From: an uncultured bacterium
Lineage (GTDB): Bacteria; Bacteroidota; Bacteroidia; CAILMK01
DNA: 40,602 bases
Assembly (NCBI GenBank): GCA_903829945.1
Contig: CAIKRV010000055.1
Location: forward strand, 1-40,602
Reading direction: 5' to 3'
In this document: positions 25,936-34,457 of the stretch, one piece after another
Layout: every line of letters starts with the position of its first letter
How positions within the stretch are numbered: position 1 is the first letter of the stretch
Position numbers and translations under genes: made by a program
Notes under the pieces: model-generated
Told to the model about the DNA's origin: nothing
The model's input: only the letters and a program-made list of their open reading frames with translations
Database searches by the model: none

Positions 25936-26274
25936 CTAAAGTAATAATAATATATTTTCCGGAGGCCTCCCAATCACTGCTTTTTCACCTAAAACTACTA
26001 TGGGTCTTTCTATCAAGGTAGGAAATTCAGCCATTAAAGTGATGAGTTCCTTGTCCGTCAAATTCAATGACTCATACTTTACTCTATATAGTAATTCGCT
26101 TTTTCGTAGTAATTCCGAGGCTTTCATGCCAAGTTTTTTAAGCAAATCTTTGATTTCTTTCTCCGTCAATGGGTTTTTTAAATATTCGATGACTTCTGGA
26201 TTTATGCCTTGAGCTCGTATTAATTCCAAAGTGGAACGGCTTTTACTACAACGTGGATTATGATAAATTTTCAT
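25936..26274 (-). CDS. arsC: ArsC/Spx-family arsenate reductase-like protein (glutaredoxin type)
   Basis: 112 residues with a thioredoxin-like fold of the ArsC family. The catalytic Cys9 lies in IYHNPRCSKSR, followed by EYLKNPLTEKEIKDLL, the LLRKSE segment with its anion-binding Arg, and ERPIVVLGEKAVIGRPPE with the C-terminal Arg residues. It would reduce arsenate with glutathione/glutaredoxin, although Bacteroidota often lack glutathione and members without other ars genes may have other thiol roles (YffB-like). No arsR, arsB or acr3 gene is nearby. It starts 1 bp after the stop of the upstream T9SS type B gene on the same strand, so the two are likely cotranscribed. Confidence 0.85.
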   Translation of the reverse strand: MKIYHNPRCSKSRSTLELIRAQGINPEVIEYLKNPLTEKEIKDLLKKLGMKASELLRKSELLYRVKYESLNLTDKELITLMAEFPTLIERPIVVLGEKAVIGRPPENILLLL

Positions 26275-26275
26275 T

Positions 26276-28663
26276 TTACTTTAATGTCATTACATTACCG
26301 GTGATGTAATGCGTACTTAAATCCCAACCGGTATAAGTAATTTGATAAACATATACATTATTGAAATTGTTTTTACCTCTAAAATTACCATCCCATAGTT
26401 GGTGCTTATTATCCGCTTGAAATACTGTTTCGCCCCAACGATTAAATACTTTCAAGCTAAAATCTTTAACAAAAACCGGTACGATGCCCCATTTATCATT
26501 TAAACTGTCACCGTTTGGGGTAAATACATTAGGCGCATAAACCACAGGTGCTTGTATAAGTTGTAATTCATTTGAGGTGCTGCTCGCATTGTAGCCATTG
26601 GGTCCTTCGTGTGCAATTATTTTATACCAATAAATTCCCCAATCTATGCTAAGTTTATCATCCACAAATGTGACATTGGGTGCCAGCGTATAATTTAATG
26701 AATCCAAGGTATCCTGTGGATCACGTCTTGCTATAGAATAATATTCAACGCCTCCTTTCCATTCTATATACGGATTCCAAGTTAAATGACTTTCAAAAGG
26801 AACAGAATTTCCTTGTAAAAGAATGGAACAAGCCTCGTTACTTTTTTTACTGATATAACCACATTTACTTGTTGCTATTAATTGATAACAATAAGAATGA
26901 TTCATTACATCCACCTCAGAATCTAAATATGAAATTTCATTTCTATTTTTAAAAATCTTAAGAAGAGTTAAAGAATCTCCGAGTTTATCTGATTTTTTAT
27001 ATAGTATATAGCTCATAAAATCTCCTTCCGGAGCTACTTGCCAATTAATTCTAACTTTTTTATTTTCTACACTTGCACTAACAATATATCTGGAAGAGGG
27101 TGCTTTTGGATAACTTGGATCGGAATACACAAGATAACTGGGATCACCCGCTTTACCGCATATATTATATCCTATAAAATAATACTTATAAAATTTATGG
27201 GTATTATCAAATGCTGTTTTATCCAAAAAATAGGAAACATTTATCTTACTGAATAGCGTGTCAACAACCGTTTCAGTGCTATCAGGATTTTTTCTTATTA
27301 AAAGATAATAGGCAAAATATTTATTAATATCCAGTTGTCCGAAATTAATGCGCAAAGTATTACTATCTATTCTATCTAAACAAACAATTTGAGGAGGAGC
27401 AGGGGTAGGAGTAGGAAGAATAATAATCTTTATTTTTGAACTCGAAATTCTATGAATTGGACAGCCATTATCTTCTGTCCTAAAATAAACATATTCCGTG
27501 TCCGGTGCATTTGTATTGCAATTTGTCACCCAATCAAAATAAGTATGATACTCGCCTTTTCCACCACCACTGCCTTCGCTTAAGGTTGCATAGGGCGGTT
27601 TGATTGTTTTGCTACCATTAAAAACGGTTCCCGTATAAGAAAAATAAACAGAATCTTTGTTTGGGTCTACAATGTCTATCGGGAAATGCAAGGTATCAAT
27701 GGCATAAATAGTATATACATCATTATTGGCGGAATCATTATATACCGGCGCAGGATTATTGGCACAAGAACTTATTGTTAATTGTAATTCTCTTCGTATT
27801 TCACCTAGTTTCTTTCCATGCCGGTATTCTTCCACACGAATAGAAATTGCATATACTCCTTGTGCTCTTGGCGTAACACTTAATTGTCCGGTATGGGGAT
27901 CTATTTTTAATTTATCATTGCTATAAGCATCCATGATATTATTTAAGGAATAACCTCTAACCCATGATACATCAGGATAAGGTCCTGCATTCATAACTGG
28001 GTAGTTGGTCTGCTTATCATCATTGGGATTGGAGCCGCTGGTAAATCCTTTTAAAGGAGTAACTAATGAATACACTAAGGAATCTCCGTCAGCATCCGTG
28101 CAATTGTAATTAAATACAAAAGGGCTTCCTACACAAAGCAAGGTCAAAGGATCTTTTTTAAAAACCGGGGTTGAGTTTATAATGTCTAATCTAGGAATTT
28201 CCATATAATAGGCTTCTCCTGTATTTCCCGAAGAACCAACTCCTACATCTATATTTTTAATAATAACATTTCGGCAGCAACGCTCCCAACTGAAATAATA
28301 GCCGGCTGTGCTCGTGTAAATATTCGGGTCTAAACTTACTCTGGTTTTATAGGTTCCAATATGGGTACAACCTGTAGGAATGCGAATGCAATTTTTAGCC
28401 ACAAATACCAGAGTATCATTAGAAATAATGTTACCCATATAAATATCCTGAACCATACGGTTGTTGGATTTATCATACATTCCAACATGTACATTTTCAT
28501 TGAACCACGGAATCCCATGTTCACAATCCCTAAAGATGTGAAGTGATAATTCATATACATTGCCACTTACATGTTGTAAACTAAAATCTCCTCCAACCAA
28601 ATGCGATGCCTTGGCCTCAGTTAAGGCAAAGAAAATGAGAAATATGGAGCAGAGTTTTTTCAT
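26276..28663 (-). CDS. Large secreted protein with type B T9SS (CHU_C, gliding-motility-associated) C-terminal domain
   Basis: 795 residues from the ATG at 28663 (an earlier TTG at 28672 is less likely). Signal peptide at 1-20, then SHLVGGDFSLQHV, an N-terminal motif common in large Bacteroidota surface proteins. The middle (about 25-700) consists of beta-sandwich/fibronectin-like segments, including a Cys-rich part (about residues 100-130, RCCRNV). The last ~85 residues form the CHU_C domain: APNVFTPNGDSLNDKW, LKVFNRWGETVFQ and LWDGNFRGKN. Type B signals usually anchor cargo to the surface without the A-LPS attachment used for type A. The function is unknown; adhesin or matrix roles are plausible. 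Confidence 0.9.
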   Translation of the reverse strand: MKKLCSIFLIFFALTEAKASHLVGGDFSLQHVSGNVYELSLHIFRDCEHGIPWFNENVHVGMYDKSNNRMVQDIYMGNIISNDTLVFVAKNCIRIPTGCTHIGTYKTRVSLDPNIYTSTAGYYFSWERCCRNVIIKNIDVGVGSSGNTGEAYYMEIPRLDIINSTPVFKKDPLTLLCVGSPFVFNYNCTDADGDSLVYSLVTPLKGFTSGSNPNDDKQTNYPVMNAGPYPDVSWVRGYSLNNIMDAYSNDKLKIDPHTGQLSVTPRAQGVYAISIRVEEYRHGKKLGEIRRELQLTISSCANNPAPVYNDSANNDVYTIYAIDTLHFPIDIVDPNKDSVYFSYTGTVFNGSKTIKPPYATLSEGSGGGKGEYHTYFDWVTNCNTNAPDTEYVYFRTEDNGCPIHRISSSKIKIIILPTPTPAPPQIVCLDRIDSNTLRINFGQLDINKYFAYYLLIRKNPDSTETVVDTLFSKINVSYFLDKTAFDNTHKFYKYYFIGYNICGKAGDPSYLVYSDPSYPKAPSSRYIVSASVENKKVRINWQVAPEGDFMSYILYKKSDKLGDSLTLLKIFKNRNEISYLDSEVDVMNHSYCYQLIATSKCGYISKKSNEACSILLQGNSVPFESHLTWNPYIEWKGGVEYYSIARRDPQDTLDSLNYTLAPNVTFVDDKLSIDWGIYWYKIIAHEGPNGYNASSTSNELQLIQAPVVYAPNVFTPNGDSLNDKWGIVPVFVKDFSLKVFNRWGETVFQADNKHQLWDGNFRGKNNFNNVYVYQITYTGWDLSTHYITGNVMTLK

Positions 28664-28849
28664 TTTTGGCAATTCAACCTAAATTAAAAAAAGAACATAC
28701 AAAAGTCGCAATAATAAACATCAATCCTATAAAATGATAGCTATTTCTATGTCATATTACGAAATAACTGCCAAATAAGTTGGGTACTCAGTGGCATAAC
28801 TAACATTATATCTTAGCAGGTAAGTTCCTTTTTATGCAAATAGGAACAA

Positions 28850-28879
28850 TTGTCCTTTTATTAATAATTACTAACTTCG
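28850..28879 (+). promoter_or_regulatory. Promoter of the biotin carrier gene
   Basis: TTG at 28850-28852 and TAACTTCG at 28872-28879, 19 nt apart, form a -33/-7 pair with one mismatch in the -7 box. It lies inside an N-terminally longer reading of the gene, supporting the ATG at 28906. Confidence 0.5.
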
Positions 28880-28905
28880 AGCCTCCAAAGTCTAATAAGT
28901 TTAAA

Positions 28906-29403
28906 ATGCTGCAAGTACTAGTTAATAAGGAAACGAAATTTGAAATTGAAAATAAGGATAATATATTTACAATCAATGGAGTATCCTATAAGCCTGATAT
29001 TGCAAAAGTATCTGAATCAGAATATCACATGATTCTGAATTATAAATCATATCGGTTGGTAATTGCAGAGCAACTTAATGATAAAGAGCTTGTTATCGAA
29101 GTAAATGGCACCAGGTATCCTATATCTTTGAAGGATAATTTTGATATTTTATTAGAGAAGTTGGGGATGAATAGTTCTGCCAATCAATTGGCTAAAGATG
29201 TAAAAGCCCCAATGCCCGGATTAGTAGTTGATGTTTTAGTAACTCCGGGTCAAGAAGTAGAAAAAGATACCCCTTTACTTATTTTAGAAGCAATGAAAAT
29301 GGAAAATATTTTAAAATCCCCGGGTGCCGGTATTATTGATAAAATATTTGTTCATAAAAAAGATGCAGTTGAAAAAAACCAAGTGCTTATTGCATTCAAA
29401 TAA
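28906..29403 (+). CDS. Biotin/lipoyl carrier protein (biotin carboxyl carrier subunit-like)
   Basis: 165 residues. The C-terminal ~70 residues are a biotinyl domain: APMPGLVVDVLVTPGQEVEKD, then EAMKMENILKSP with the biotin-accepting Lys131, ending in QVLIAFK. The N-terminal part is typical of the carrier subunits of acyl-CoA carboxylases and pyruvate or oxaloacetate carboxylases in Bacteroidota. The carboxylase partner is not in this window. The frame extends to an ATG at 28834, adding a hydrophobic 24-residue stretch, but a promoter at 28850-28879 falls within that extension, so the ATG at 28906 is preferred. It stands alone, divergent from the T9SS type B gene. Confidence 0.88.
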   Translation: MLQVLVNKETKFEIENKDNIFTINGVSYKPDIAKVSESEYHMILNYKSYRLVIAEQLNDKELVIEVNGTRYPISLKDNFDILLEKLGMNSSANQLAKDVKAPMPGLVVDVLVTPGQEVEKDTPLLILEAMKMENILKSPGAGIIDKIFVHKKDAVEKNQVLIAFK

Positions 29404-29502
29404 TTATTGATTTGTAATTTATTCCAACAATATTATACATTCATTAATGCCTAGTGTGCAAATAAGTCTTGCTAGCAGTATTTTAATAACTTAATAAATT
29501 AC

Positions 29503-29510
29503 TACCTTTG
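29503..29510 (+). promoter_or_regulatory. -7 box of the TPR lipoprotein pair
   Basis: TACCTTTG is a perfect TAnnTTTG box with only 7 nt between it and the ATG at 29518, so the predicted leader is about 4 nt. Confidence 0.6.
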
Positions 29511-29517
29511 CACTTCC

Positions 29518-30216
29518 ATGAGAAAATCACTAGTTTTTATTATTTCCTGCCTACTTTTGTTTGCTTGTAAGCAATCAAAAGAGTCTGATTCACAAAAAGA
29601 TAAAGAAAAGGAGTATATTATAGCTACCTATCATCGAACTATTGATTTCGGGGATATAGGCGGAGCTATTTTTAGCATACAATCCTTGCTTTCGAGGGAT
29701 ACCAGCAATTATAGCTATTATGATTCCTTGGCCATTCTCTATTATAATTCCAATAATTTTGCACAATCCTTCAAAGCAGCGGATAAAGCTTTAGTTAAAT
29801 ATCCAAATAGTCCAAAATTAATTCGTTTGATGGCAGAAGATGCCAAACGTATGGGCAGAGATGATTTAGCCTTGCCTTATCTTTTAAAATTAAATGAAGG
29901 AAGCAAGGATCCGCAATTGCAGTATGAAATTGCTGTATCGCGTTTTTATAATAAAAATTATGAGGATGCAGAGAAGGCGGTGATGGAAACCATGAAAGTT
30001 CCGAACAGTGATCATGTTTTTGTCCTTATTGCCGCTGCAGATGGAAAGCAACAAAAAGTTCCTATGCATGCAGCATTGTACAACTTATTAGGTTTTATCA
30101 GAGAAAAACAAAATAAAAAGAAAGAGGCTTTGGATAATTATAATAAAGCATTACAAATTTATCCTGAGTTTACACAAGCAAAAAACAATATTGACGCATT
30201 AAATAAATCAAAATAA
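29518..30216 (+). CDS. TPR-repeat lipoprotein 1
   Basis: 232 residues with a lipoprotein-type signal (LLLFAC, Cys17) and a Lys/Glu/Ser/Asp-rich linker after the Cys. The rest is alpha-helical tetratricopeptide repeats: YYDSLAILYYNSNNFAQSFKAADKALVKYPNS is one clear unit, and HAALYNLLGFIREKQNKKKEALDNYNKALQIYPEF the last. It should be a membrane-anchored periplasmic or surface scaffold for protein-protein contacts. The next gene begins 2 bp after its stop and has the same layout, so the pair looks like a tandem duplication. No partner is evident from context. No named family recognised. Confidence 0.88.
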   Translation: MRKSLVFIISCLLLFACKQSKESDSQKDKEKEYIIATYHRTIDFGDIGGAIFSIQSLLSRDTSNYSYYDSLAILYYNSNNFAQSFKAADKALVKYPNSPKLIRLMAEDAKRMGRDDLALPYLLKLNEGSKDPQLQYEIAVSRFYNKNYEDAEKAVMETMKVPNSDHVFVLIAAADGKQQKVPMHAALYNLLGFIREKQNKKKEALDNYNKALQIYPEFTQAKNNIDALNKSK

Positions 30217-30218
30217 AT

Positions 30219-30986
30219 ATGAAAATTTCTGTAGTCCTTTTTATACTATTGGCTCTTGGATTTGGAGCATGTAAAAATAACACCGGATCCGCAAAATCAG
30301 GTGGAGAATCCATATCAGTATCAAAAGATGAAAATGCAATAGCTTTAAATAAAAAAATATTTGCAACAGCAACCCATAATAAAGATTATTATACCGCATT
30401 GTATGCAGCAAATGCCATCATAGCTTTGGACAGTTCCAACGCAACTATATATTATGATACTTTAGCAACAATTTATGCCGGATTAAGTCAAATTGATGCT
30501 GCCACACAAATGGCAAATAAAATACTTGCAAAGGATCCGAACAATAAAAAAATGTTGGAAATAAAAGCAAGCGGTGCTGCGGCTACCGGTGATATGACTA
30601 CTGCTATTTCAATCAGCAAAAAGCTTTATGAATTAAATAAGCAGCCTAAGTATTTGTTTAATATTGCTACTTTGTATATTCAAGGTGGAAACTATGGTGA
30701 AACGGAGCAAACGCTAGATCAAATAGAAAAGGATCCAAGATATGCTAAGGATTCTGTTGATATGCCGGGGCAAAGGCAAGGAGCTTTTCAACGCGTTCCT
30801 TTAGAGGCAGCGGTAATTTACTTACGCGGAAATCTAGATTTGAGTAAAAATAGAATTATGGAAGGAGCTACTAAAATAAAGCAAGCAATTGATCGCTTTC
30901 CTGCATTTTACATGGCTCGCAGAGATATGCAAATGATTCAACAAAGCATGGCACAGCAAGGAAAAGGTGCGGCTCCTAGAAGATAA
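30219..30986 (+). CDS. TPR-repeat lipoprotein 2 (tandem relative of the preceding gene)
   Basis: 255 residues with a lipoprotein signal (GFGAC, Cys18), a Gly/Ser/Lys linker, then helical TPR-like units (YYDTLATIYAGLSQIDAATQMANKILAKDPNN; YLFNIATLYIQGGNYGETEQTL). It shares with its neighbour the lipobox, the YYDxLAxxY repeat, the VPxxAAxxYLxG segment and a closing AIxxFPxFxxAxxxM helix, which supports duplication and divergence. The tail is Gln/Met-rich and basic. A hairpin with a short T run (30988-31008) follows, so the pair may form its own transcript upstream of uvrA. Confidence 0.87.
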   Translation: MKISVVLFILLALGFGACKNNTGSAKSGGESISVSKDENAIALNKKIFATATHNKDYYTALYAANAIIALDSSNATIYYDTLATIYAGLSQIDAATQMANKILAKDPNNKKMLEIKASGAAATGDMTTAISISKKLYELNKQPKYLFNIATLYIQGGNYGETEQTLDQIEKDPRYAKDSVDMPGQRQGAFQRVPLEAAVIYLRGNLDLSKNRIMEGATKIKQAIDRFPAFYMARRDMQMIQQSMAQQGKGAAPRR

Positions 30987-30987
30987 T

Positions 30988-31008
30988 TGAACCACAATGG
31001 TTCATTTT
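30988..31008 (+). terminator. Possible intrinsic terminator after the TPR lipoprotein pair
   Basis: TGAACC (30988-30993) and GGTTCA (30999-31004) form a 6-bp stem with a 5-nt loop, followed by TTTT. The stem is short, so termination may be partial and allow read-through to uvrA. Confidence 0.4.
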
Positions 31009-31063
31009 ATGTTGAATTGCGGACTATTAGCTACCATTTAATAAAATAGTACAGTTTACCATT

Positions 31064-33919
31064 ATGAGCGCAAAGAAAAAAGCACCACCTATACCTATTG
31101 AGCAAATTGAAGGGGGAACGATTGAAGTTTTTGGTGCTCGTGAACATAATCTTCAAAATGTAGATATTGTTTTACCGCGAAATAAACTTATTTGTTTTAC
31201 GGGGCTGAGTGGAAGCGGTAAATCTTCTTTGGCATTCGATACCATTTATGCAGAAGGTCAGCGTAGGTATATGGAAACCTTTTCATCCTACGCGCGTCAA
31301 TTTATGGGCAATATGCAACGCCCTGATGTAGATAAAATAAATGGCTTAAGTCCGGTTATTGCCATCGAACAAAAAACAGTCAGCAGAAATCCCCGATCTA
31401 CCGTAGGCACGATTACTGAAATTTATGATTTTCTTCGTCTTCTTTATGCCCGTGGTTCCGATGCATATAGCTATGTAACCGGCAAAAAGATGGTTCGATT
31501 TTCCGATGAGCAAATTCTATCTGCTATCAACGATCGATTTCCGGGGCGATCAATTTTTATTTTGGCACCTTTGGTTAAAAGAAGAAAGGGGCATTATAGA
31601 GAGTTATTTGAACAACTTCAAAAAAGCGGTTATACTCGAGTTAGGGTCGATGGTGACGTCCAGGACATTGTTCCTAAAATGCAATTGACCCGTTACAAAA
31701 TTCATGATATAGAATTAGTAATTGATAGGATAAAAATTGGGGACAATACCGATTCTCGTTTGAGAACTTCCATGGATTTAGCACTTAAACAAGGCAAAGG
31801 CACTTTGAGTGTATTGGATGTAGAAAGTGACACAGAATTTCATTTTAGCCGTAATTTAATGTGTTTGGAATCGGGTATTTCTTATGATGAGCCGCAGCCT
31901 AATACTTTTTCATTTAATACACCATATGGTTGGTGTCCTAAATGTAAAGGCCTTGGTTTTACGTATCAATTTGAAATGGCGGCCATTTTTCCGGATACTG
32001 AACTAAGTATAAGAAGTGGTGGTATAGCACCGTTTGGAAAGGAAATTGATGCATGGACTCTTTCTGTTCTGAAAGCAGTTGGCAAAAAGCATAATTTTAA
32101 ATTAAATGATCCTATAAAATCTATTTCTGAAGCAGGCATACAGGAAATGTTATATGGTAGCGAAGAAAAATTAGCGGTTGAATATAATTATTCAGAATAT
32201 AGTGTTGAAAATGGAGGACTGGTTCAGCATTTTCAAGATATTTTAATTGGCAAAACCAATTCTCCACTCAAAGAAACATTAGAAGAATTTGGTAGTTTAG
32301 CAGATTGTCCGGATTGTCATGGATATCGCTTAAAACAGGAATCCCTATACTTTAAGGTTGGTGAGAAACATATAGGGGAATCTTCCTTATTGGAATTAGA
32401 TCAATTCATGCAATGGATTGATGATGTAAACGCCGGATTAGATAAAAAAGGAAAGTTGGTTGCCGGCGAGATTCTGAAAGAAATCCGAACTCGAACTCAG
32501 TTTTTATTGGATGTCGGATTAAATTATTTAAATCTCAATCGTCCCGCATTTTCGTTATCCGGAGGTGAAGCTCAAAGAATTCGATTAGCGACACAAATAG
32601 GTTCCCAATTAATAAACGTAACGTATATTTTAGATGAACCAAGTATTGGCCTTCATCAGAGAGATAATGTGCGATTAATTCAATCTTTAAAAAATTTACG
32701 TGACCTTGGAAATACTGTTATTGTTGTAGAACACGATAAGGATATGATCCTTGAATCTGATTATATTGTTGATTTAGGTCCCGGTGCGGGTATTCATGGC
32801 GGAAAGATTGTTGCTGAAGGTACCATAACAACCATTATGAATTCCGGAAGTATTACTACGCAATATTTAGAAGGAACGCGAAGTATCTTGGTGCCCAAAG
32901 AGCGCAGAAAAGGAAACGGAAAATTTCTTGAATTAAAAGGTGCAAAAGGACACAATTTAAAGGACGTTTCGGTTAAATTCCCTTTAGGCACATTAATATG
33001 TTTAAGTGGGGTATCAGGCAGTGGTAAATCCACTTTAATTACGGATACATTATATCCGATTCTAAAAAAACATTTTTTCCATTCAGCTGCCATTCCTCTT
33101 CCGTACAAAAGCATTGATGGTCTCAAGGAATTGGATAAAGTTATAGAAATAGATCAATCTCCGATAGGAAGAACGCCTCGAAGCAATCCTGCTACCTATA
33201 CAGGTTTATTTACACATATTCGAAATTTATTTGCTATGTTGCCCGAGGCAAAAATTAGAGGCTATCAGCCGGGACGCTTCTCATTTAATGTTAAAGGAGG
33301 ACGGTGTGAAGAATGTGGCGGGGCAGGCTTAAAATCCATTGAAATGAATTTCTTGCCGGATGTTTATGTGGAATGTCCAACTTGCTTTGGAAAGCGATAC
33401 AATCGCGAAACGTTGGAAGTTAGATATAAAGGCAAATCCATATCTGATGTTTTGGATATGACAGTGGAACATGCAGTTGATTTTTTTGAGAATATTCCTC
33501 AAATCAAGAAAAAAATTGAAACATTGGCAGAAGTGGGCTTGGGTTATATAAGTTTAGGACAATCCTCTACAACATTAAGCGGAGGCGAAGCTCAAAGGGT
33601 TAAGTTAGCCACTGAATTATCGAAGCGTGATACAGGAAAGACATTTTATATTTTAGATGAACCCACTACCGGTTTACATTTTGAAGATATTAGAATATTA
33701 ATGGAACAAATAAATCGTTTGGTGGAACGAGGGAATACCGTCTTAATAATAGAGCATAATCTGGATGTGATAAAATTGGCAGATTGGGTAATTGATTTAG
33801 GGCCTGAAGGGGGCGCCGGAGGAGGCCGTATTTTAGCAGAAGGAACACCGGAACAAGTTGCAAAGAGCAAAAATAGTCATACCGCCATTTTCCTTAAAAA
33901 GGAATTGCAAATAAAGTAA
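31064..33919 (+). CDS. uvrA: UvrABC excinuclease subunit A
   Basis: 951 residues, normal for UvrA, the damage-recognition ATPase of nucleotide excision repair. Two ABC modules: Walker A GLSGSGKSSLAFDT near residue 50 and GVSGSGKSTLITDT near 650; signature motifs SLSGGEAQRIRLATQIGS and TLSGGEAQRVKLATELS; Walker B segments TYILDEPSIGLH and FYILDEPTTGLH. Zinc-finger cysteines appear in WCPKCKGLGF with CPDCHG, and in CEECGGAG with CPTCFG. The N-terminal insert RRYMETFSSYARQFMG is the UvrB-contact region. No LexA-type operator could be recognised upstream. A strong terminator follows. Confidence 0.98.
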   Translation: MSAKKKAPPIPIEQIEGGTIEVFGAREHNLQNVDIVLPRNKLICFTGLSGSGKSSLAFDTIYAEGQRRYMETFSSYARQFMGNMQRPDVDKINGLSPVIAIEQKTVSRNPRSTVGTITEIYDFLRLLYARGSDAYSYVTGKKMVRFSDEQILSAINDRFPGRSIFILAPLVKRRKGHYRELFEQLQKSGYTRVRVDGDVQDIVPKMQLTRYKIHDIELVIDRIKIGDNTDSRLRTSMDLALKQGKGTLSVLDVESDTEFHFSRNLMCLESGISYDEPQPNTFSFNTPYGWCPKCKGLGFTYQFEMAAIFPDTELSIRSGGIAPFGKEIDAWTLSVLKAVGKKHNFKLNDPIKSISEAGIQEMLYGSEEKLAVEYNYSEYSVENGGLVQHFQDILIGKTNSPLKETLEEFGSLADCPDCHGYRLKQESLYFKVGEKHIGESSLLELDQFMQWIDDVNAGLDKKGKLVAGEILKEIRTRTQFLLDVGLNYLNLNRPAFSLSGGEAQRIRLATQIGSQLINVTYILDEPSIGLHQRDNVRLIQSLKNLRDLGNTVIVVEHDKDMILESDYIVDLGPGAGIHGGKIVAEGTITTIMNSGSITTQYLEGTRSILVPKERRKGNGKFLELKGAKGHNLKDVSVKFPLGTLICLSGVSGSGKSTLITDTLYPILKKHFFHSAAIPLPYKSIDGLKELDKVIEIDQSPIGRTPRSNPATYTGLFTHIRNLFAMLPEAKIRGYQPGRFSFNVKGGRCEECGGAGLKSIEMNFLPDVYVECPTCFGKRYNRETLEVRYKGKSISDVLDMTVEHAVDFFENIPQIKKKIETLAEVGLGYISLGQSSTTLSGGEAQRVKLATELSKRDTGKTFYILDEPTTGLHFEDIRILMEQINRLVERGNTVLIIEHNLDVIKLADWVIDLGPEGGAGGGRILAEGTPEQVAKSKNSHTAIFLKKELQIK

Positions 33920-33937
33920 ATTGAATATACTGAGAAT

Positions 33938-33967
33938 AAAAAAAAACGGGCTTACAGGCCCGTTTTT
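33938..33967. terminator. Bidirectional intrinsic terminator between uvrA and the small secreted-protein gene
   Basis: Stem ACGGGC (33946-33951) / GCCCGT (33958-33963) with a 6-nt loop, extended by flanking A and T runs: TTTTT follows on the plus strand and a nine-base T run follows on the minus strand. This is the clearest rho-independent terminator in the window and serves both convergent genes. Confidence 0.88.
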
Positions 33968-34007
33968 CATGAATATATATTAGATCAAACAAAATAGTCA
34001 AGGGATA

Positions 34008-34034
34008 GTCATCTTAATTCTGAATTAAGATGAC
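34008..34034. repeat. 27-nt near-perfect palindrome
   Basis: Arms 34008-34020 and 34022-34034 are perfect 13-bp reverse complements around a single T. It lies 7 bp past the stop codon of the minus-strand small secreted-protein gene and before the bidirectional terminator. It may be a 3' stabilising stem, a binding site for a dimeric protein, or a cruciform; nothing decides between these. Confidence 0.8.
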
Positions 34035-34041
34035 AAATTAA

Positions 34042-34287
34042 TTACCATCTTCTTCCCCATCCTTCATGGCGATAGTATGGTCTTTCGCAACGTTCAAACC
34101 TATGATATCTATATTCAGGATAAACTCTTACTTGGCAAGGTTCTGCATAATATCTAGGTACCGGTTGATAAATTACTCGTTCATGGAATTCACCACAATG
34201 ACGACCATATCCAAATCCACCTCGAGGATGAGCAAATAATCCAGTGCTGAGTAAGAAGGCTGCTGCTAGTACGATTAGAGTTTTCAT
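34042..34287 (-). CDS. Small secreted Arg/Tyr/His-rich protein of unknown function
   Basis: 81 residues with a clear signal peptide (1-19, cut after GLFA). The mature ~62 residues contain about 12 Arg, 9 Tyr, 5 His and 3 Cys, with a Gly/Arg-rich start (HPRGGFGYGRH) and repeated aromatic-basic words (RYY, YRYHR, PYYRH). It contains almost no Lys, unlike neighbouring proteins. No domain recognised. The composition suggests a small cationic envelope or matrix protein that might bind metal or polyanions. It has its own 3' structures (palindrome and terminator) and so is probably a monocistronic transcript. Confidence 0.78.
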   Translation of the reverse strand: MKTLIVLAAAFLLSTGLFAHPRGGFGYGRHCGEFHERVIYQPVPRYYAEPCQVRVYPEYRYHRFERCERPYYRHEGWGRRW

Positions 34288-34415
34288 AGCTTTAATTATT
34301 TATTGTTATTTAGATTATTTCAAACCTTGTGCCAAATTGAAATATTATTTTTAAAACTCTATAAAACAATAAGTTAAATTATGAATATGCCAGTCGTACT
34401 TTTCGTTTTTATCTG

Positions 34416-34423
34416 TACCTTCG
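34416..34423 (+). promoter_or_regulatory. -7-like box upstream of ruvC
   Basis: TACCTTCG, one mismatch from TAnnTTTG, lies 34 nt before the ruvC ATG. No clear -33 element. Confidence 0.35.
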
Positions 34424-34457
34424 TATATATTACTTTAAGTTATACTTAATTTTTGGC

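Noticed and set aside
28834-28905. N-terminal extension of the biotin carrier that looks like a signal sequence
   Set aside because: Biotin carriers are cytoplasmic, and a -33/-7 promoter pair lies within the extension.
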